DNA of 64,000 nt, taken from NCBI GenBank assembly GCA_051660685.1, contig JBOFQB010000068.1, forward strand, positions 8,230-72,229, read 5' to 3'. How positions within the stretch are numbered: the first letter of the stretch is position 1; every line of letters starts with the position of its first letter. The position numbers were made by a program, and so were the translations under genes. The DNA is from JAVBSX01 sp051660685 (GTDB taxonomy: Bacteria > Planctomycetota > Planctomycetia > Pirellulales > Thermoguttaceae). The notes under the pieces are model-generated. The model did no database searches. It saw nothing but the letters and a program-made list of their open reading frames with translations, and had not been told where the DNA came from. Below are positions 24,483 to 33,444 of this stretch, piece by piece.

Positions 24483-26996
24483 TTAAACATTATCGTCTTC
24501 CTCTCGTTCTTGCGAATCCACTTCAATGATCCAAGCTAAACGGCCTAACAATCGGTAATACACGATTCGGGTCGTGATTCCATACAGACAGATTCCGCTC
24601 CAGATGTAGAAGGTGATCGATTCATTCGCCGGAAATAACCCGTTTTCCGCAATCAAAAAAGCCAATCCGCCCAATGCAAGGGCAAACGGACTTGCAAGAA
24701 AATAGAACACCAACCAAGAGCGCGGAATTCGGAACCAACTGCCAAGAATGTTCGTTGAAACAGGAAGATGACTTACACTTTGATCGGCAAAGGACAGGAA
24801 AATGACCGGATAGAATATCCAAAGTGAAGTAATGACACAAGCGAGAAACAGTGTTTCAACCACTTTCCCCTCAACAAGTCCCGTCGATGTCAGAACCGTT
24901 GGAACAATTGGCAAAAAGACCTCTTCAAAGAACAAATCACCTCCTCCAACGGTTTGGATTGCCAGATTACTTAATGTCCATACCACATAACCGGGCATAA
25001 CGGCGAGGATTCCATACGCAAAGGTTTTAACGGCAATCACCAAACCGCCAAAAAGGGAGAAACCAAGTTCCAGCTCCAGTGTATCATCTCCGTTTGCGGT
25101 CGCTCCAAAATAGGTTTCACTCATCTGGGCAACCAATGCAATCCAAACAACAAGGAAAACGGACGCAACCCCAAGAGGAAACAGACTCGCTGCTAAAACG
25201 ACTGAGGGACCTGATCCGGGTGAAGGGGCGAGCATACTAAAAATAATAACGGGGAAGATACAGAGCAGAATCGATAAAACAAGATTCATGCGAAACGGAC
25301 TTGTTCCAAGAGGTCGGAAAAAATGATGCAAAAACGGATGTCGGGGCAATTCATTTTTGGGATACAGAATCGCTGCAACTTCACGCGCAGTCAACGGACT
25401 TCCGTCTTTATGCCGTCTCGAACGGGCTTTACCGGTTCCAACAAGAGCATCAATATGACCTTTGTTTCGTTTTCGATCCCGGACAATCCCCTCAAGTGTA
25501 AAGGAGGATGCAACTTTTCGGGTCGATTCGTTCGATTCCAGAACCGATTGATCGCCCGTTTGTTGCCCCTTTTGACTCTCGGCAAGCGGAACGGCAAGAG
25601 AGACAGATTTCCGATATTCTTCCCGGGCCAAATCGGGAAACAGCAAATCATCCCGAATCGGTCCTGAATCACGGAAATCGGCATGATGAACGGAACCCCC
25701 AACAGTCCGGTAATCGACCCCATAATTGATTTTTGCCGCACTAACGACAGAGGGCGCACTTAAATCGTACTCCGAACCAACCGGTTCGGGCGTGAATCGT
25801 TCTTCTTCTCGAACCGCTTTGACTTCATTGGGTGTTTCACAGTCAGGACAAACCTTGAATTGGCCGATTTCCGATTCTTTTGCATACATTCGGGTTTCGC
25901 AGACCCGACAAACAACCGGGATTAACCGTTCCTGATTCGTCCCCCCCCTTTTTTTGTCTCCTTGCTCTTTTCCCGCTCTTTGTCTCTTTGCCGTTAAATC
26001 AATGTTTTCAACCGCCTGAATGTGCTCCGTCGCTTCAATGTCCTCTGTCGCCTCAATGTTCCCCGTTTGGGCAATGTTCCCCGTCCCCTCAATGTTCTCC
26101 GTTTCGGCAATGTCTTTGTCGTTCTCTGCGTCTTTTGTCCCAAAATAGGTTGCTCCTTCAAACGAAACGGCAGACGGTTCCCTTTTTTGCGGCTTTTCAG
26201 GCCGAATGACCCGGGTTTCCCGATTACAATCGGGACAGGTCAGCATTTGACCAATCTGCGAATCATCAGCCCACATCATGGTGCTGCAAAGTGAGCAGTA
26301 AACCGGGAATTGATCCCGCCTTTTCCAGATCGGTACTTCTTTCTTCACTTTTTGGGGACCGCGCTCTTGCGCGTTTTCCCCACTTTTCTGCCGCTTACTT
26401 CCAATCTTTTCCTGCTTTTCCTGTTTGTCTAAACTTCCTATTCCGTTCAAATCAACAGACAAGGCCCAATCCAGACCAACTTCATCGTCCAAATCGTCAT
26501 CTTCGGTATTGTCGTCATTTTCATCTGAATTGACATCAGAAAGACCATAAACCTCAATTGACTTGCCAAATCCCTCCATTTTTGTGTCCGCCAAATGACC
26601 ACTTGAATGTTTTGGATTCGGGGTCAAAAGCTCGGGAACAAAGATTTCCGCCTCACATTCAGGACAATTCATTGCTTGCCCTTTTTCCTCCTCCTTGAAA
26701 ACGGCAAGATTGGTCCGGCAAATGGGACAGTGAAACGAACCAATTGGCTGTAAATGGTCCAATTCCTCAACATCAACCGGTTTGGCGTTGACGGTGTACA
26801 ATTCGGCTTCACAGACGGTTTCCCTCGTACTTTGTAAAGGGACAACGACGTCAAAGAAGCAATAAGGGCAACGAACTCGGGTTTCCGCCATACTTGCTGC
26901 AATTCGAAGAGGGTGCATACAGCGAGTACACCGAAACCGTATGATATCGGTTTTGGGGAGCAGCGGATCAGCAACGGGAAAATCGTGTTCTTGCAT
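24483..26996 (-). CDS. Multi-zinc-ribbon membrane protein
   Basis: An 837-residue protein of unknown function. It has four CxxC...CxxC zinc ribbons: CTRC..CPYC, CPIC..CPEC, CSLC..CPDC and CRVC..CPDC. The last two are close copies (MxADDSQIGQ/MYAKESEIGQ). Long acidic and low-complexity linkers separate them, one made of six-residue units. The C-terminal 250 residues have about six membrane helices. The ATG at 26996 is chosen because the first ribbon follows soon after. Ribbons facing the cytoplasm could bind nucleic acid or protein near the membrane. The stop codon lies in a decayed BIME-like repeat. Confidence 0.75.
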   Translation of the reverse strand: MQEHDFPVADPLLPKTDIIRFRCTRCMHPLRIAASMAETRVRCPYCFFDVVVPLQSTRETVCEAELYTVNAKPVDVEELDHLQPIGSFHCPICRTNLAVFKEEEKGQAMNCPECEAEIFVPELLTPNPKHSSGHLADTKMEGFGKSIEVYGLSDVNSDENDDNTEDDDLDDEVGLDWALSVDLNGIGSLDKQEKQEKIGSKRQKSGENAQERGPQKVKKEVPIWKRRDQFPVYCSLCSTMMWADDSQIGQMLTCPDCNRETRVIRPEKPQKREPSAVSFEGATYFGTKDAENDKDIAETENIEGTGNIAQTGNIEATEDIEATEHIQAVENIDLTAKRQRAGKEQGDKKRGGTNQERLIPVVCRVCETRMYAKESEIGQFKVCPDCETPNEVKAVREEERFTPEPVGSEYDLSAPSVVSAAKINYGVDYRTVGGSVHHADFRDSGPIRDDLLFPDLAREEYRKSVSLAVPLAESQKGQQTGDQSVLESNESTRKVASSFTLEGIVRDRKRNKGHIDALVGTGKARSRRHKDGSPLTAREVAAILYPKNELPRHPFLHHFFRPLGTSPFRMNLVLSILLCIFPVIIFSMLAPSPGSGPSVVLAASLFPLGVASVFLVVWIALVAQMSETYFGATANGDDTLELELGFSLFGGLVIAVKTFAYGILAVMPGYVVWTLSNLAIQTVGGGDLFFEEVFLPIVPTVLTSTGLVEGKVVETLFLACVITSLWIFYPVIFLSFADQSVSHLPVSTNILGSWFRIPRSWLVFYFLASPFALALGGLAFLIAENGLFPANESITFYIWSGICLYGITTRIVYYRLLGRLAWIIEVDSQEREEDDNV
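25999..26111. repeat. 18-nt coding tandem repeat
   Basis: About six degenerate 18-base units inside the zinc-ribbon gene encode the six-residue motif NIEATE and variants (NIEGTG, NIAQTG, DIEATE, HIQAVE, NIDLTA). Confidence 0.75.
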
Positions 26997-27070
26997 AACT
27001 CGTCCAAAAAACCTATTACAAGAAAGCTGACGAAAACGAAATCTACAAGAAGCATAGCACAATCGGGGCG

Positions 27071-27130
27071 AAAAAAAACCGTTCTGCTTCTTTTTGGAAC
27101 CTTATTTCAGTCCCAAAACCAACAGAACGG
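27071..27130 (-). terminator. Rho-independent terminator of tRNA-Ser
   Basis: On the minus strand CCGTTCTG (27123-27130) pairs with CAGAACGG (27079-27086), with an inner TTTTGG/CCAAAA stem, followed by eight T. It lies 25 bases after the tRNA. Confidence 0.8.
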
Positions 27131-27154
27131 CATTCTTTTCGACTTTTTCTCGAG

Positions 27155-27236
27155 CGGAGGGCAAGGGAGTCGAACCCTCAACCGGTTACCCGGCAACTGA
27201 TTTCGAGTCAGCCTGCTAACCATTCGCGTACCCTCC
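27155..27236 (-). tRNA. tRNA-Ser (anticodon CGA)
   Basis: The minus strand folds as a type II tRNA. The acceptor stem is GGAGGGT/GCCCTCC (final T-G wobble), the anticodon stem-loop is GCTGA-CTCGAAA-TCAGT with anticodon CGA, the variable arm is CCGG-GTAA-CCGG and the T arm is GAGGG-TTCGACT-CCCTT. The discriminator is G. CCA is not encoded. It reads UCG serine codons. Confidence 0.93.
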
Positions 27237-27370
27237 TCGGTTATTCCCCGTTATTTTTTCGTCTTTTTGCCGAAAAACCGCAAAAGAGGCGAGCGAATCA
27301 TCGACAAAAAGCGAGAACAACGGGAGTCAATCTACCTTTTTCTGTTGATTTCGGCAAGGGGGAGGGACTT

Positions 27371-27535
27371 GTGCTGACTCAGGTGAATCATTTGTGGACG
27401 GTTGGGATCATTGGGACAATGGGGTTGTGTCTTTGGGAGGTGTATTGGAGCAAGAAACGAAAGAAGTCCGGGCAACGAAACGCTCGTCGCCGCGGACTTA
27501 TCCCCCCCCTGGGAATTTCGGAAAAATCGTTCTAA
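27371..27535 (+). CDS. Possible small basic membrane protein
   Basis: A 54-codon frame starts with GTG five bases after GGAGGG. The product has one hydrophobic segment (HLWTVGIIGTMGLCLWEVYW, about 7-26) followed by a basic tail (SKKRKKSGQRNARRRG). Placement after a good ribosome site and the positive-inside arrangement suggest a real small membrane protein. Conservation is unknown, so the call is tentative. Confidence 0.4.
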   Translation: MLTQVNHLWTVGIIGTMGLCLWEVYWSKKRKKSGQRNARRRGLIPPLGISEKSF

Positions 27536-27835
27536 TTGGCTTTCAAAATCTTATGTCTTAGCACTAATAACAACCTTGATACGACCAGGATTGTCGTTTT
27601 TTATCAAGTTTTTATGAAGGTCATCCTCACCTGAAACAAGTATCGACGATAGGGGGTGAAAATCTTTTGTTATTTTGAAAAAATTTTTTTTGCGGCAATC
27701 GGACGGTTCTTTGTTGGGACCCGGGATTTTGGAATTGGCGGGCGAACCCCTTGTTTTTCTCTACTTTTTTGCGTATAAAGGACGGGAGATGTGTTTCCTC
27801 TCTTTTCTCTTTTTCCTTTTGCTGATTTTTGCTGA
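27536..27835. other. Gap before purM
   Basis: AT-rich, with no gene seen. It must contain the purM promoter. No clear -35/-10 pair with good spacing is visible. Confidence 0.35.
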
Positions 27836-28858
27836 ATGTCAACAGCGACGTACAAAGATGCTGGTGTCGATCTCGATGTTTACGCGGATTCCATGTCCCG
27901 ATTGCCGAAATGGGCGAAACGGACGTTTTCCCCGCAAGTGCTGCGATTAGAAGGCGGTTTTGCCGGGCTGTTCCGACTCCAGAGTGACACCCAAAAATAT
28001 GATGATCCGGTTCTCGTCAGTTGTACGGACGGTGTTGGGACGAAACTCAAAATTGCTTGTTCGCTGAACCGACATGAAACGGTCGGAATCGATCTGGTTG
28101 CAATGAGCGTCAATGACGCGATTTGTTGTGGAGCGAAACCGCTCTTTTTCCTCGATTATGTTGCAATGCCGAAAGACGACCCCGATTTGCTGGAACAGAT
28201 TGTTTCAGGGATTTCCGAGGGGTGTTTGCAATCGGGTTGTGCCTTACTTGGGGGAGAGACGGCGATCATGTCGGACCTGTATCAACCGGGAGAATATGAT
28301 TTGGCCGGTTTTTGCGTTGGAGTTGCCGAACGACGCCAGATTATTGACGGAACGGCAATCCGGGGCGGAGATGTTCTGATTGGCGTTTCTTCAAGTGGTC
28401 TTCATTCCAACGGATACAGTCTGGTCCGAAAAGTTGTTTTTGACATGCATAAATTGGAAGCGTCGGCAACAATACCTGAGTTGGGGCGGACAATTGGGGA
28501 GGAGTTGCTGGAACCAACCCGAATTTACGTCAACATGGTGATGTCCCTTTTGCAAAAATTTGGTGCCAATGAAGGAATTCGCGGAATTGCCCATATTACA
28601 GGAGGAGGATTGGCGGAAAATTTGGGTCGGATTCTGCCCGACGGAATTCAGCTGAACATCCAAAAGGGTTCTTGGTCCGTCCCGCCTGTTTTCAAATGGT
28701 TGCAAAAGTTAGGCCCCATTAACGATGAAGAAATGGATCGCGTGTTCAATAGGGGAATCGGTCTCGTTCTGGTTGTTCGCCCCGATGTTGCAGAGGAGGT
28801 TTTACAGCAGATTGAGTTTGAATCATGGATTATAGGGGGAATAGAGGTTGGGGGATAG
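27836..28858 (+). CDS. purM: Phosphoribosylformylglycinamidine cyclo-ligase
   Basis: A 340-residue AIR synthetase, the fifth step of purine synthesis. Typical segments are YKDAGVDLD at the start, SCTDGVGTKLKIA, GIDLVAMSVNDAICCGAKPLFFLDY, GCALLGGETAIM, SSGLHSNGYSLVRKV and HITGGGLAENLGRIL. Length is normal. The last residues (IIGGIEVGG) are encoded by G-rich heptamer sequence, and the TAG stop comes from a repeat unit. The array therefore appears to have replaced or extended the original 3' end. Confidence 0.95.
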   Translation: MSTATYKDAGVDLDVYADSMSRLPKWAKRTFSPQVLRLEGGFAGLFRLQSDTQKYDDPVLVSCTDGVGTKLKIACSLNRHETVGIDLVAMSVNDAICCGAKPLFFLDYVAMPKDDPDLLEQIVSGISEGCLQSGCALLGGETAIMSDLYQPGEYDLAGFCVGVAERRQIIDGTAIRGGDVLIGVSSSGLHSNGYSLVRKVVFDMHKLEASATIPELGRTIGEELLEPTRIYVNMVMSLLQKFGANEGIRGIAHITGGGLAENLGRILPDGIQLNIQKGSWSVPPVFKWLQKLGPINDEEMDRVFNRGIGLVLVVRPDVAEEVLQQIEFESWIIGGIEVGG

Positions 28859-28903
28859 TGATTAGGGATTAGGGGATAGAGGATAGAGGATAGGGATTGG
28901 GGT
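28838..28903. repeat. Heptamer array overlapping the 3' end of purM
   Basis: Units such as GGGGATA, GTGATTA, GGGATTA, GGGGATA, GAGGATA, GAGGATA and GGGATTG are in 7-nt register. The first ones lie inside the reading frame and supply the stop codon. Confidence 0.85.
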
Positions 28904-28935
28904 TGAACGGGTTAAACGTATTATTTTTCGAGAGA

Positions 28936-31122
28936 ATGAAAAACATGTACCGAATCGTTGGATGTCTGTTTTTGTGTGCTTGTCTTCTCCTTGTTGCAGG
29001 TTGTCAACAAAAGATTGCCGATAAAGATAATCCGCTGTTCCAGAATCAGGAATCAGCAGCGGATCAACAACGGCATACGGCAGAAGCGTTTACCAATATG
29101 GTTTTGCTGTTCAACACACTTGAAAATACCCCTTTATTGCTCGGATTGCCCGGCGCAAGTGTCGAGATACAAACCGTAAGTCGTTTGAACAAATGGATTG
29201 AGTTTCAGGAACGGAACAAATTCTGGAAGAATGACCCTTATTTTGCGGAATTGAGCGGGGCATTTGCCGAGATGTCGCAGAAACTGCAACAGGTTCTGGA
29301 TTCGTTGCGCAACTTGCGAGGAGACGAAGAAAAGATTACACAGACCGTTGATGTCTCGCAACTGATTGCCGAACTGAAAGGTTTGCCGGAACAATTTCAA
29401 GAGTTGACGAAAAAAACCGGCATTGATTTTTCTGAAGAATTCAGCGTCGTGCAAAATCTTGCCGACCGTTTTTCGCGGGTTCGCAATCTACAGGAAGCGG
29501 CGGTTCTCGCGTCCGCCGACCAAATCAAAGCCGAAACCGATCAATTGTTGCTCTTGCAAAGAAACCTTTCCTCCTTCTCCGAATTGTTCAAAATCGACGC
29601 TTTTGTTTTTCATAATGCCGACGCCGACCATTTCAAACAATCGATCTGGATGAGGAACATTGCTAATTGGGTCAATCGGGACCAACAAGCTCCTTTGGAT
29701 CGTGCGATTGCGCTTTTTGACTGGACCGTTCGCAACGTTGATCTTCGGTTAGGTCATGTTACACTTCCAACAGGACAGCAGATTCTCACGCCGGTTCAAG
29801 AACCTTGGCAGACACTGTTGTTGGGACATGGAACGGTTGCAGATCGGGCTTGGGTTTTTATCGAATTGTTGCGTCAACAACGCATTGACGCCGCATTACT
29901 CTGTTTGCCCAATGAAGAAAACCCCGATTCGCCCATTCCTTGGGCGGTTGGAGTGTTGATTGACAATAACATTTATCTGTTTCTGCCTGATTTTGGTCTC
30001 GCAATTCCCGGCCCAAAAGGGGTTGCGTTGCGTCAACAGGCCGATTCAACGAAAACGAGCGAACTGGAATATGTTGATGTTGCAACACTTGCACAAGTTG
30101 TTGAAAATGAGGCTCTTTTGCGACAGTTGGATACAGAAGGTGTCCGTTTTCCGATTGACTCTGACAAATTGAAAGAGTCGATTGTTCTGATCGCCGAAAC
30201 CCCTTCTTCGGCGTCAGAACGAATGAGTCTCGTCCAAAAAGAATTAAGCGGCGAAGAAGCCGTTCTGCTTTATCAACCGTTTCAGGACCTCTCGGACCGT
30301 TTTTCGCAACAACCTTACGTCAAGGATGTTCAACATTGGAATCATCCGTTTTCCGCCTTGTATGAACGTCAGACACATCCTGAACGGGTTGACGGGATGA
30401 TGCTCCCTTTTCGTTTTGTTGATCCGACGACGAATCGGACATCACTCTGGTCAGGTCGGGTTCTGTACTTCCTCGGAAAACATGCCGGTCCAGAAAGTGC
30501 AATCACTCATTATCAGGAAGCGAAAATGCCGGATCGGAAGTATCAGGAACTGGTTCAATCCCAGACAATTGCAATGACCCCGGAAATGCAGGCGACTTTT
30601 GCACTTGCCAAACTGAACGCTCATTATTGGTTGGGTTTGACCTGTCTGGAAACCGGTCGTCCCGCTCTTGCTCAGGAATACTTCGAGGATGTTGCACGCA
30701 GTCCACTTTTAGGAACCGGGCAATTCTGGACGTATGCACTTGCGTACAATTTGGGGCGTGCATTGGAGGAACAAGGGGAATATGAACGGGCTGTTCAACA
30801 ATACGAGCGTTATGCGCGAGCACCTGGAGCTCGCGGAAATGCTCTCCGTTCGAAATGGTTAACTCGGGAAGGTCATTTGAAGGAAACAACCGCTCAAAAT
30901 ACTGCGGTTGCAGAACCTGTTGTTGAACCGACATCTGAATCAACGACACAACCGGCTGTTCCTTTGACTGCGGGACCGGTTCAGCAACCCGCTGTTGAAG
31001 AGAACGTGATAAAGGAACCTGTTGAAGAAATGCCGTTGATTGAGGAAAAAGTTGAAACAGAACCGGTTGTTGAAGAGGTCATTCTTGTTGAACCTCAACT
31101 TCTTGAAGAACCGCCGAATTAG
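28936..31122 (+). CDS. Large lipoprotein with TPR-like C-terminal part
   Basis: A 728-residue predicted lipoprotein. The signal ends in LVAGC, with Cys at residue 23 for lipidation. A helical region follows (about 60-200), then a middle domain containing DRAIALFDWTVRNVDLRLG and HGTVADRAWVFIELLRQQRIDAALLCLP, which resembles a transglutaminase-like fold without a clear catalytic triad. TPR-like helices come later (ALAKLNAHYWLGLTCLETGRPALAQEYFEDV, ALAYNLGRALEEQGEYERAVQQYERYA). The tail of about 80 residues is rich in Pro, Glu and Val. The ATG at 28936 has GAGAGA upstream. It is probably anchored in a membrane and scaffolds envelope proteins. Exact role unknown. Confidence 0.75.
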   Translation: MKNMYRIVGCLFLCACLLLVAGCQQKIADKDNPLFQNQESAADQQRHTAEAFTNMVLLFNTLENTPLLLGLPGASVEIQTVSRLNKWIEFQERNKFWKNDPYFAELSGAFAEMSQKLQQVLDSLRNLRGDEEKITQTVDVSQLIAELKGLPEQFQELTKKTGIDFSEEFSVVQNLADRFSRVRNLQEAAVLASADQIKAETDQLLLLQRNLSSFSELFKIDAFVFHNADADHFKQSIWMRNIANWVNRDQQAPLDRAIALFDWTVRNVDLRLGHVTLPTGQQILTPVQEPWQTLLLGHGTVADRAWVFIELLRQQRIDAALLCLPNEENPDSPIPWAVGVLIDNNIYLFLPDFGLAIPGPKGVALRQQADSTKTSELEYVDVATLAQVVENEALLRQLDTEGVRFPIDSDKLKESIVLIAETPSSASERMSLVQKELSGEEAVLLYQPFQDLSDRFSQQPYVKDVQHWNHPFSALYERQTHPERVDGMMLPFRFVDPTTNRTSLWSGRVLYFLGKHAGPESAITHYQEAKMPDRKYQELVQSQTIAMTPEMQATFALAKLNAHYWLGLTCLETGRPALAQEYFEDVARSPLLGTGQFWTYALAYNLGRALEEQGEYERAVQQYERYARAPGARGNALRSKWLTREGHLKETTAQNTAVAEPVVEPTSESTTQPAVPLTAGPVQQPAVEENVIKEPVEEMPLIEEKVETEPVVEEVILVEPQLLEEPPN

Positions 31123-31140
31123 TGTTTTGTTATGGAAGGC

Positions 31141-31213
31141 GTTTAGCCGAGGAACAACGTTCCGCGCGTATTTTACGGTTCAGAACGCGCGATACGTTGT
31201 ATCGCGGCTAAAC
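31141..31213. repeat. BIME-like palindromic repeat pair, copy 4
   Basis: GTTTAGCC with stem GAGGAAC-AAC-GTTCCGC (imperfect) and CGCGTAT, then the inverted partner with stem GCGATAC-GTT-GTATCGC and GGCTAAAC. It lies between convergent genes and is followed by AAGGTCGCT, the shared flank. Confidence 0.85.
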
Positions 31214-31231
31214 ACAAGGTCGCTGATCGGT

Positions 31232-32446
31232 CTAACCGAAAATGCGTTTGAGTCGTTCGAGATTCCATTTGACCTTTTCCGCTTGTGTCATGTTGCGGAA
31301 ATCCGGCGTTTCATCCGGTCCCGAATGAACCAATTCAGATTGCTGATTCCTTTTTGCCGTCTTCGTTGACGTATTAACCTTTTGTTGCGTTTGTTCCGGT
31401 TTCGTCGATGTTGAACCGGAATAACTCAATATGGCGGGCATCTCCTTGAGATCATCGTCCAAAGATCGTCGCGGTTGAATGTTCAACCGTTGTAAATCTC
31501 CATGATACGCCCGAACCGCTTCTTTCGCGTCCGTGATCTCTCCGTCCGCAATCGCTCGCAAATAACGAATGAAGGACAATTGGTGTTCGGCATTGTTGAT
31601 TTTGCGTCCGTAAAGTGCAACCCGAGCTCCATATCTTTTCGCTTCACAGAGCATCTGAAAAGCGTCAAAAGTCGTTCCCGCACTTCCGCCCAGAATTCCT
31701 ACAACAATGCGACTGTCATAACGGACCAAAGATTCCATTGCTTTTGGACCATAATAAGGGATTTTGAGGAAGACGGGGCGTCCCGCTTCTGCAACTCCGG
31801 CAAGAGCGCGGACGATATGATCGTTGACAAATTTCGGGATGTCGGTTGGGCAATTGGGAGCACAAGCATTGGGGCTAAAGACCTCCAAAAAGTGTCGGAA
31901 CCCTTTCAATTCGGCTTCTTTACGGAATTCATTGTATGCGAGCAACGAATTGTAATCACGGTCCATGTCATTGTTGAACGTGACCGAATAAAGACCCAGA
32001 TCGGCTCCCAAATGTCGCTCTTCAGGTCGGCAATTGCATTTCCCGCACATTGCATGATCGAGGTTGGCAGTCCGAAAAGGGCGGGACGGGACAGAACCGT
32101 ACACTCCTTCTGCACCTGCCAACCAAATGTCGGTTGCATCATTCGCCCGAATTGCCGGAGTAATCGGCGAACAGTCAAAAAGACGTTCCCTGATCGTCAA
32201 CAGTTCACTTGTACTGACGCTCATAAGAACAATGTCAACCAGACCTTGCGCAATGACCTCACGAATCTGTTGTCGGTATTCATCAAGTGTGCGAAATGAA
32301 CCCTCGCTCGCATAATTTTCAGGACTTTGACCCGGCGCAGAAAGACCATACGCCATATCTGCATCTTTTGCATCTGCCAAAATAAAGTCGTTGCAACTCC
32401 GATCCGTCAAAATTCGGGCCAATTTTCGGTCAAGTGATTTTTGCAT
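31232..32446 (-). CDS. DhnA/LacD-like TIM-barrel aldolase family protein
   Basis: A 404-residue protein. The first 320 residues look like a class I aldolase-type TIM barrel: FILADAKDADMAYGLSAPG, then a strand/helix pattern with FLKIPYYGPKAMESLVRYD (candidate Schiff-base Lys) and IVVGILGGSAGTTFDAFQML, the glycine-rich phosphate-binding end of such barrels. A Cys-rich insert (CGKCNCRPEERH) is unusual and might bind metal. The last 80 residues are a low-complexity tail ending in a short helix. An in-frame ATG at 32494 would add 16 residues. I prefer 32446, but neither has a clear ribosome site. The substrate cannot be named. Confidence 0.65.
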   Translation of the reverse strand: MQKSLDRKLARILTDRSCNDFILADAKDADMAYGLSAPGQSPENYASEGSFRTLDEYRQQIREVIAQGLVDIVLMSVSTSELLTIRERLFDCSPITPAIRANDATDIWLAGAEGVYGSVPSRPFRTANLDHAMCGKCNCRPEERHLGADLGLYSVTFNNDMDRDYNSLLAYNEFRKEAELKGFRHFLEVFSPNACAPNCPTDIPKFVNDHIVRALAGVAEAGRPVFLKIPYYGPKAMESLVRYDSRIVVGILGGSAGTTFDAFQMLCEAKRYGARVALYGRKINNAEHQLSFIRYLRAIADGEITDAKEAVRAYHGDLQRLNIQPRRSLDDDLKEMPAILSYSGSTSTKPEQTQQKVNTSTKTAKRNQQSELVHSGPDETPDFRNMTQAEKVKWNLERLKRIFG

Positions 32447-32610
32447 GTTATCTTGTATCAATTGTAGGGATTTGGCAGTGTATTGGATAAACATTACAAC
32501 CTGTCTGTTCTAACGGACAGAAATGGGCCGTTCTTTGCCCAAAATGGACATTTTCCGGCGAAAATCCGCGAAGAGTTCTGATTGAAGAGGTTGGAGAAAA
32601 AACTCCGATT

Positions 32611-32638
32611 GTTGAGCCGCGATACAACGTATCGCGCG
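32611..32638. repeat. Solo BIME-like hairpin
   Basis: GTTGAGCC followed by the GCGATAC-AAC-GTATCGC stem-loop and CGCG, matching half of the paired elements. Confidence 0.75.
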
Positions 32639-32751
32639 AAAAGAAGGTAGGAGGAAAGAAGGGGAAAACAGGAAGATAACGGCATCTCGCAAATCAATCG
32701 GTTTCTTCCCTTTTTGGGTGTCTCCGTTCTCACTCTCAATATTATCTCTAT

Positions 32752-32861
32752 TAGACTTGTTCGGCAACCGATTGAAACACTCAAAAAATTTTATCTGTTT
32801 TTTCAAAAATACGTTCATTTGACAAAATAGGCAAAATAATTTGAGTTCTCGAACAAGTCTA
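32752..32861. repeat. MITE-like element, copy A (110 bp)
   Basis: The ends are inverted repeats GACTTGTTCG and CGAACAAGTC, flanked by TA on both sides. Copies at 49687-49797 (opposite orientation) and about 50055-50156 share the interior. It has no coding capacity. Confidence 0.8.
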
Positions 32862-32865
32862 TTCC

Positions 32866-32935
32866 TATTCTACCTTCTACCTCCTAACTCCTACCTTCTC
32901 AAAATAAATACGCGCAGAATGTTGTTCTGCGTTAT
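32866..32935. repeat. CTTCTAC heptamer array and BIME-like hairpin
   Basis: TTCTACC, TTCTACC, TCCTAAC, TCCTACC and TTCTC units are followed by ACGCGCAGAAT-GTT-GTTCTGCG (stem with a compensated G-T). Confidence 0.65.
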
Positions 32936-32947
32936 GTTGTAAAGACC

Positions 32948-33421
32948 TTATTTTGAGTCTGTGTTTTGGAGAGTTGAATGATTCGAGGGACCCGTCTGTT
33001 CGGAACCGGGCTGATTGGGGGGAGCAAAAACAACTCGTTGAATTTGAACGTAATTGTCCCCTTGATATTCCGTATACATCCCCGTCACACTCCAAATGAT
33101 TCGGGTCGGACTCGTCGCAATTGCTTGCATCACCCGCTCAAGATTCAGGTTTTCCAAACAACAAAACCGTTCAGATTCGTCCTCAGAAAAAAGATAGACC
33201 CGGGTTCCAACGGATCGAAAAATACAGCGTTTGTCTTTGAAAACGGTTCCTTCACGCAAACGCTTTTTTTTGACGGTTATTTTTTCAGAAGGTTCCAACG
33301 ATTGCGTGTCTTTACCCCGCAAACCGGGCCGATTTGCGTCCCGATCTGTTTGTGCTTGCAAATGAAGAAACGCAAGACCAACAATTGTCAAAACGAGCAG
33401 GAAAAAAAACGTTTTTTTCAT
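32948..33421 (-). CDS. Exported hypothetical protein
   Basis: A 157-residue protein that I do not recognise. A clear signal peptide (KKTFFFLLVLTIVGLAFLHLQAQ) leads to a small soluble domain of about 90 residues with KKKRLREGTVFKDKRCIFRSVGTRVYLFSED and RIIWSVTGMYTEYQGDNYVQIQRVV. Its strand-rich pattern suggests a small beta barrel. The C-terminal 25 residues are low complexity. It lies 23 bases after accB on the same strand and so may be co-transcribed with it. Confidence 0.65.
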   Translation of the reverse strand: MKKTFFFLLVLTIVGLAFLHLQAQTDRDANRPGLRGKDTQSLEPSEKITVKKKRLREGTVFKDKRCIFRSVGTRVYLFSEDESERFCCLENLNLERVMQAIATSPTRIIWSVTGMYTEYQGDNYVQIQRVVFAPPNQPGSEQTGPSNHSTLQNTDSK

Positions 33422-33444
33422 AGGAATTCAACAATGTTGCCGTT

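Larger units (their letters stand above)
32447..32947. other. Repeat-filled gap
   Basis: About 500 bases with no gene. It contains a solo BIME-like hairpin (32611-32638), a purine-rich GAAGGTAGGAGG tract, copy A of the pyrimidine-rich repeat (about 32644-32720), a MITE-like element (32752-32861), a CTTCTAC array (32866-32902) and another BIME-like hairpin (32910-32935). Confidence 0.7.

Noticed and set aside
27402..27617. Plus-strand 71-residue frame
   Set aside because: It overlaps the better supported GTG frame, has no ribosome site and ends in AT-rich spacer.
31502..32299. Plus-strand 265-residue frame opposite the aldolase-like gene
   Set aside because: The minus-strand frame has coherent family motifs. 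This one has none and no start signals.
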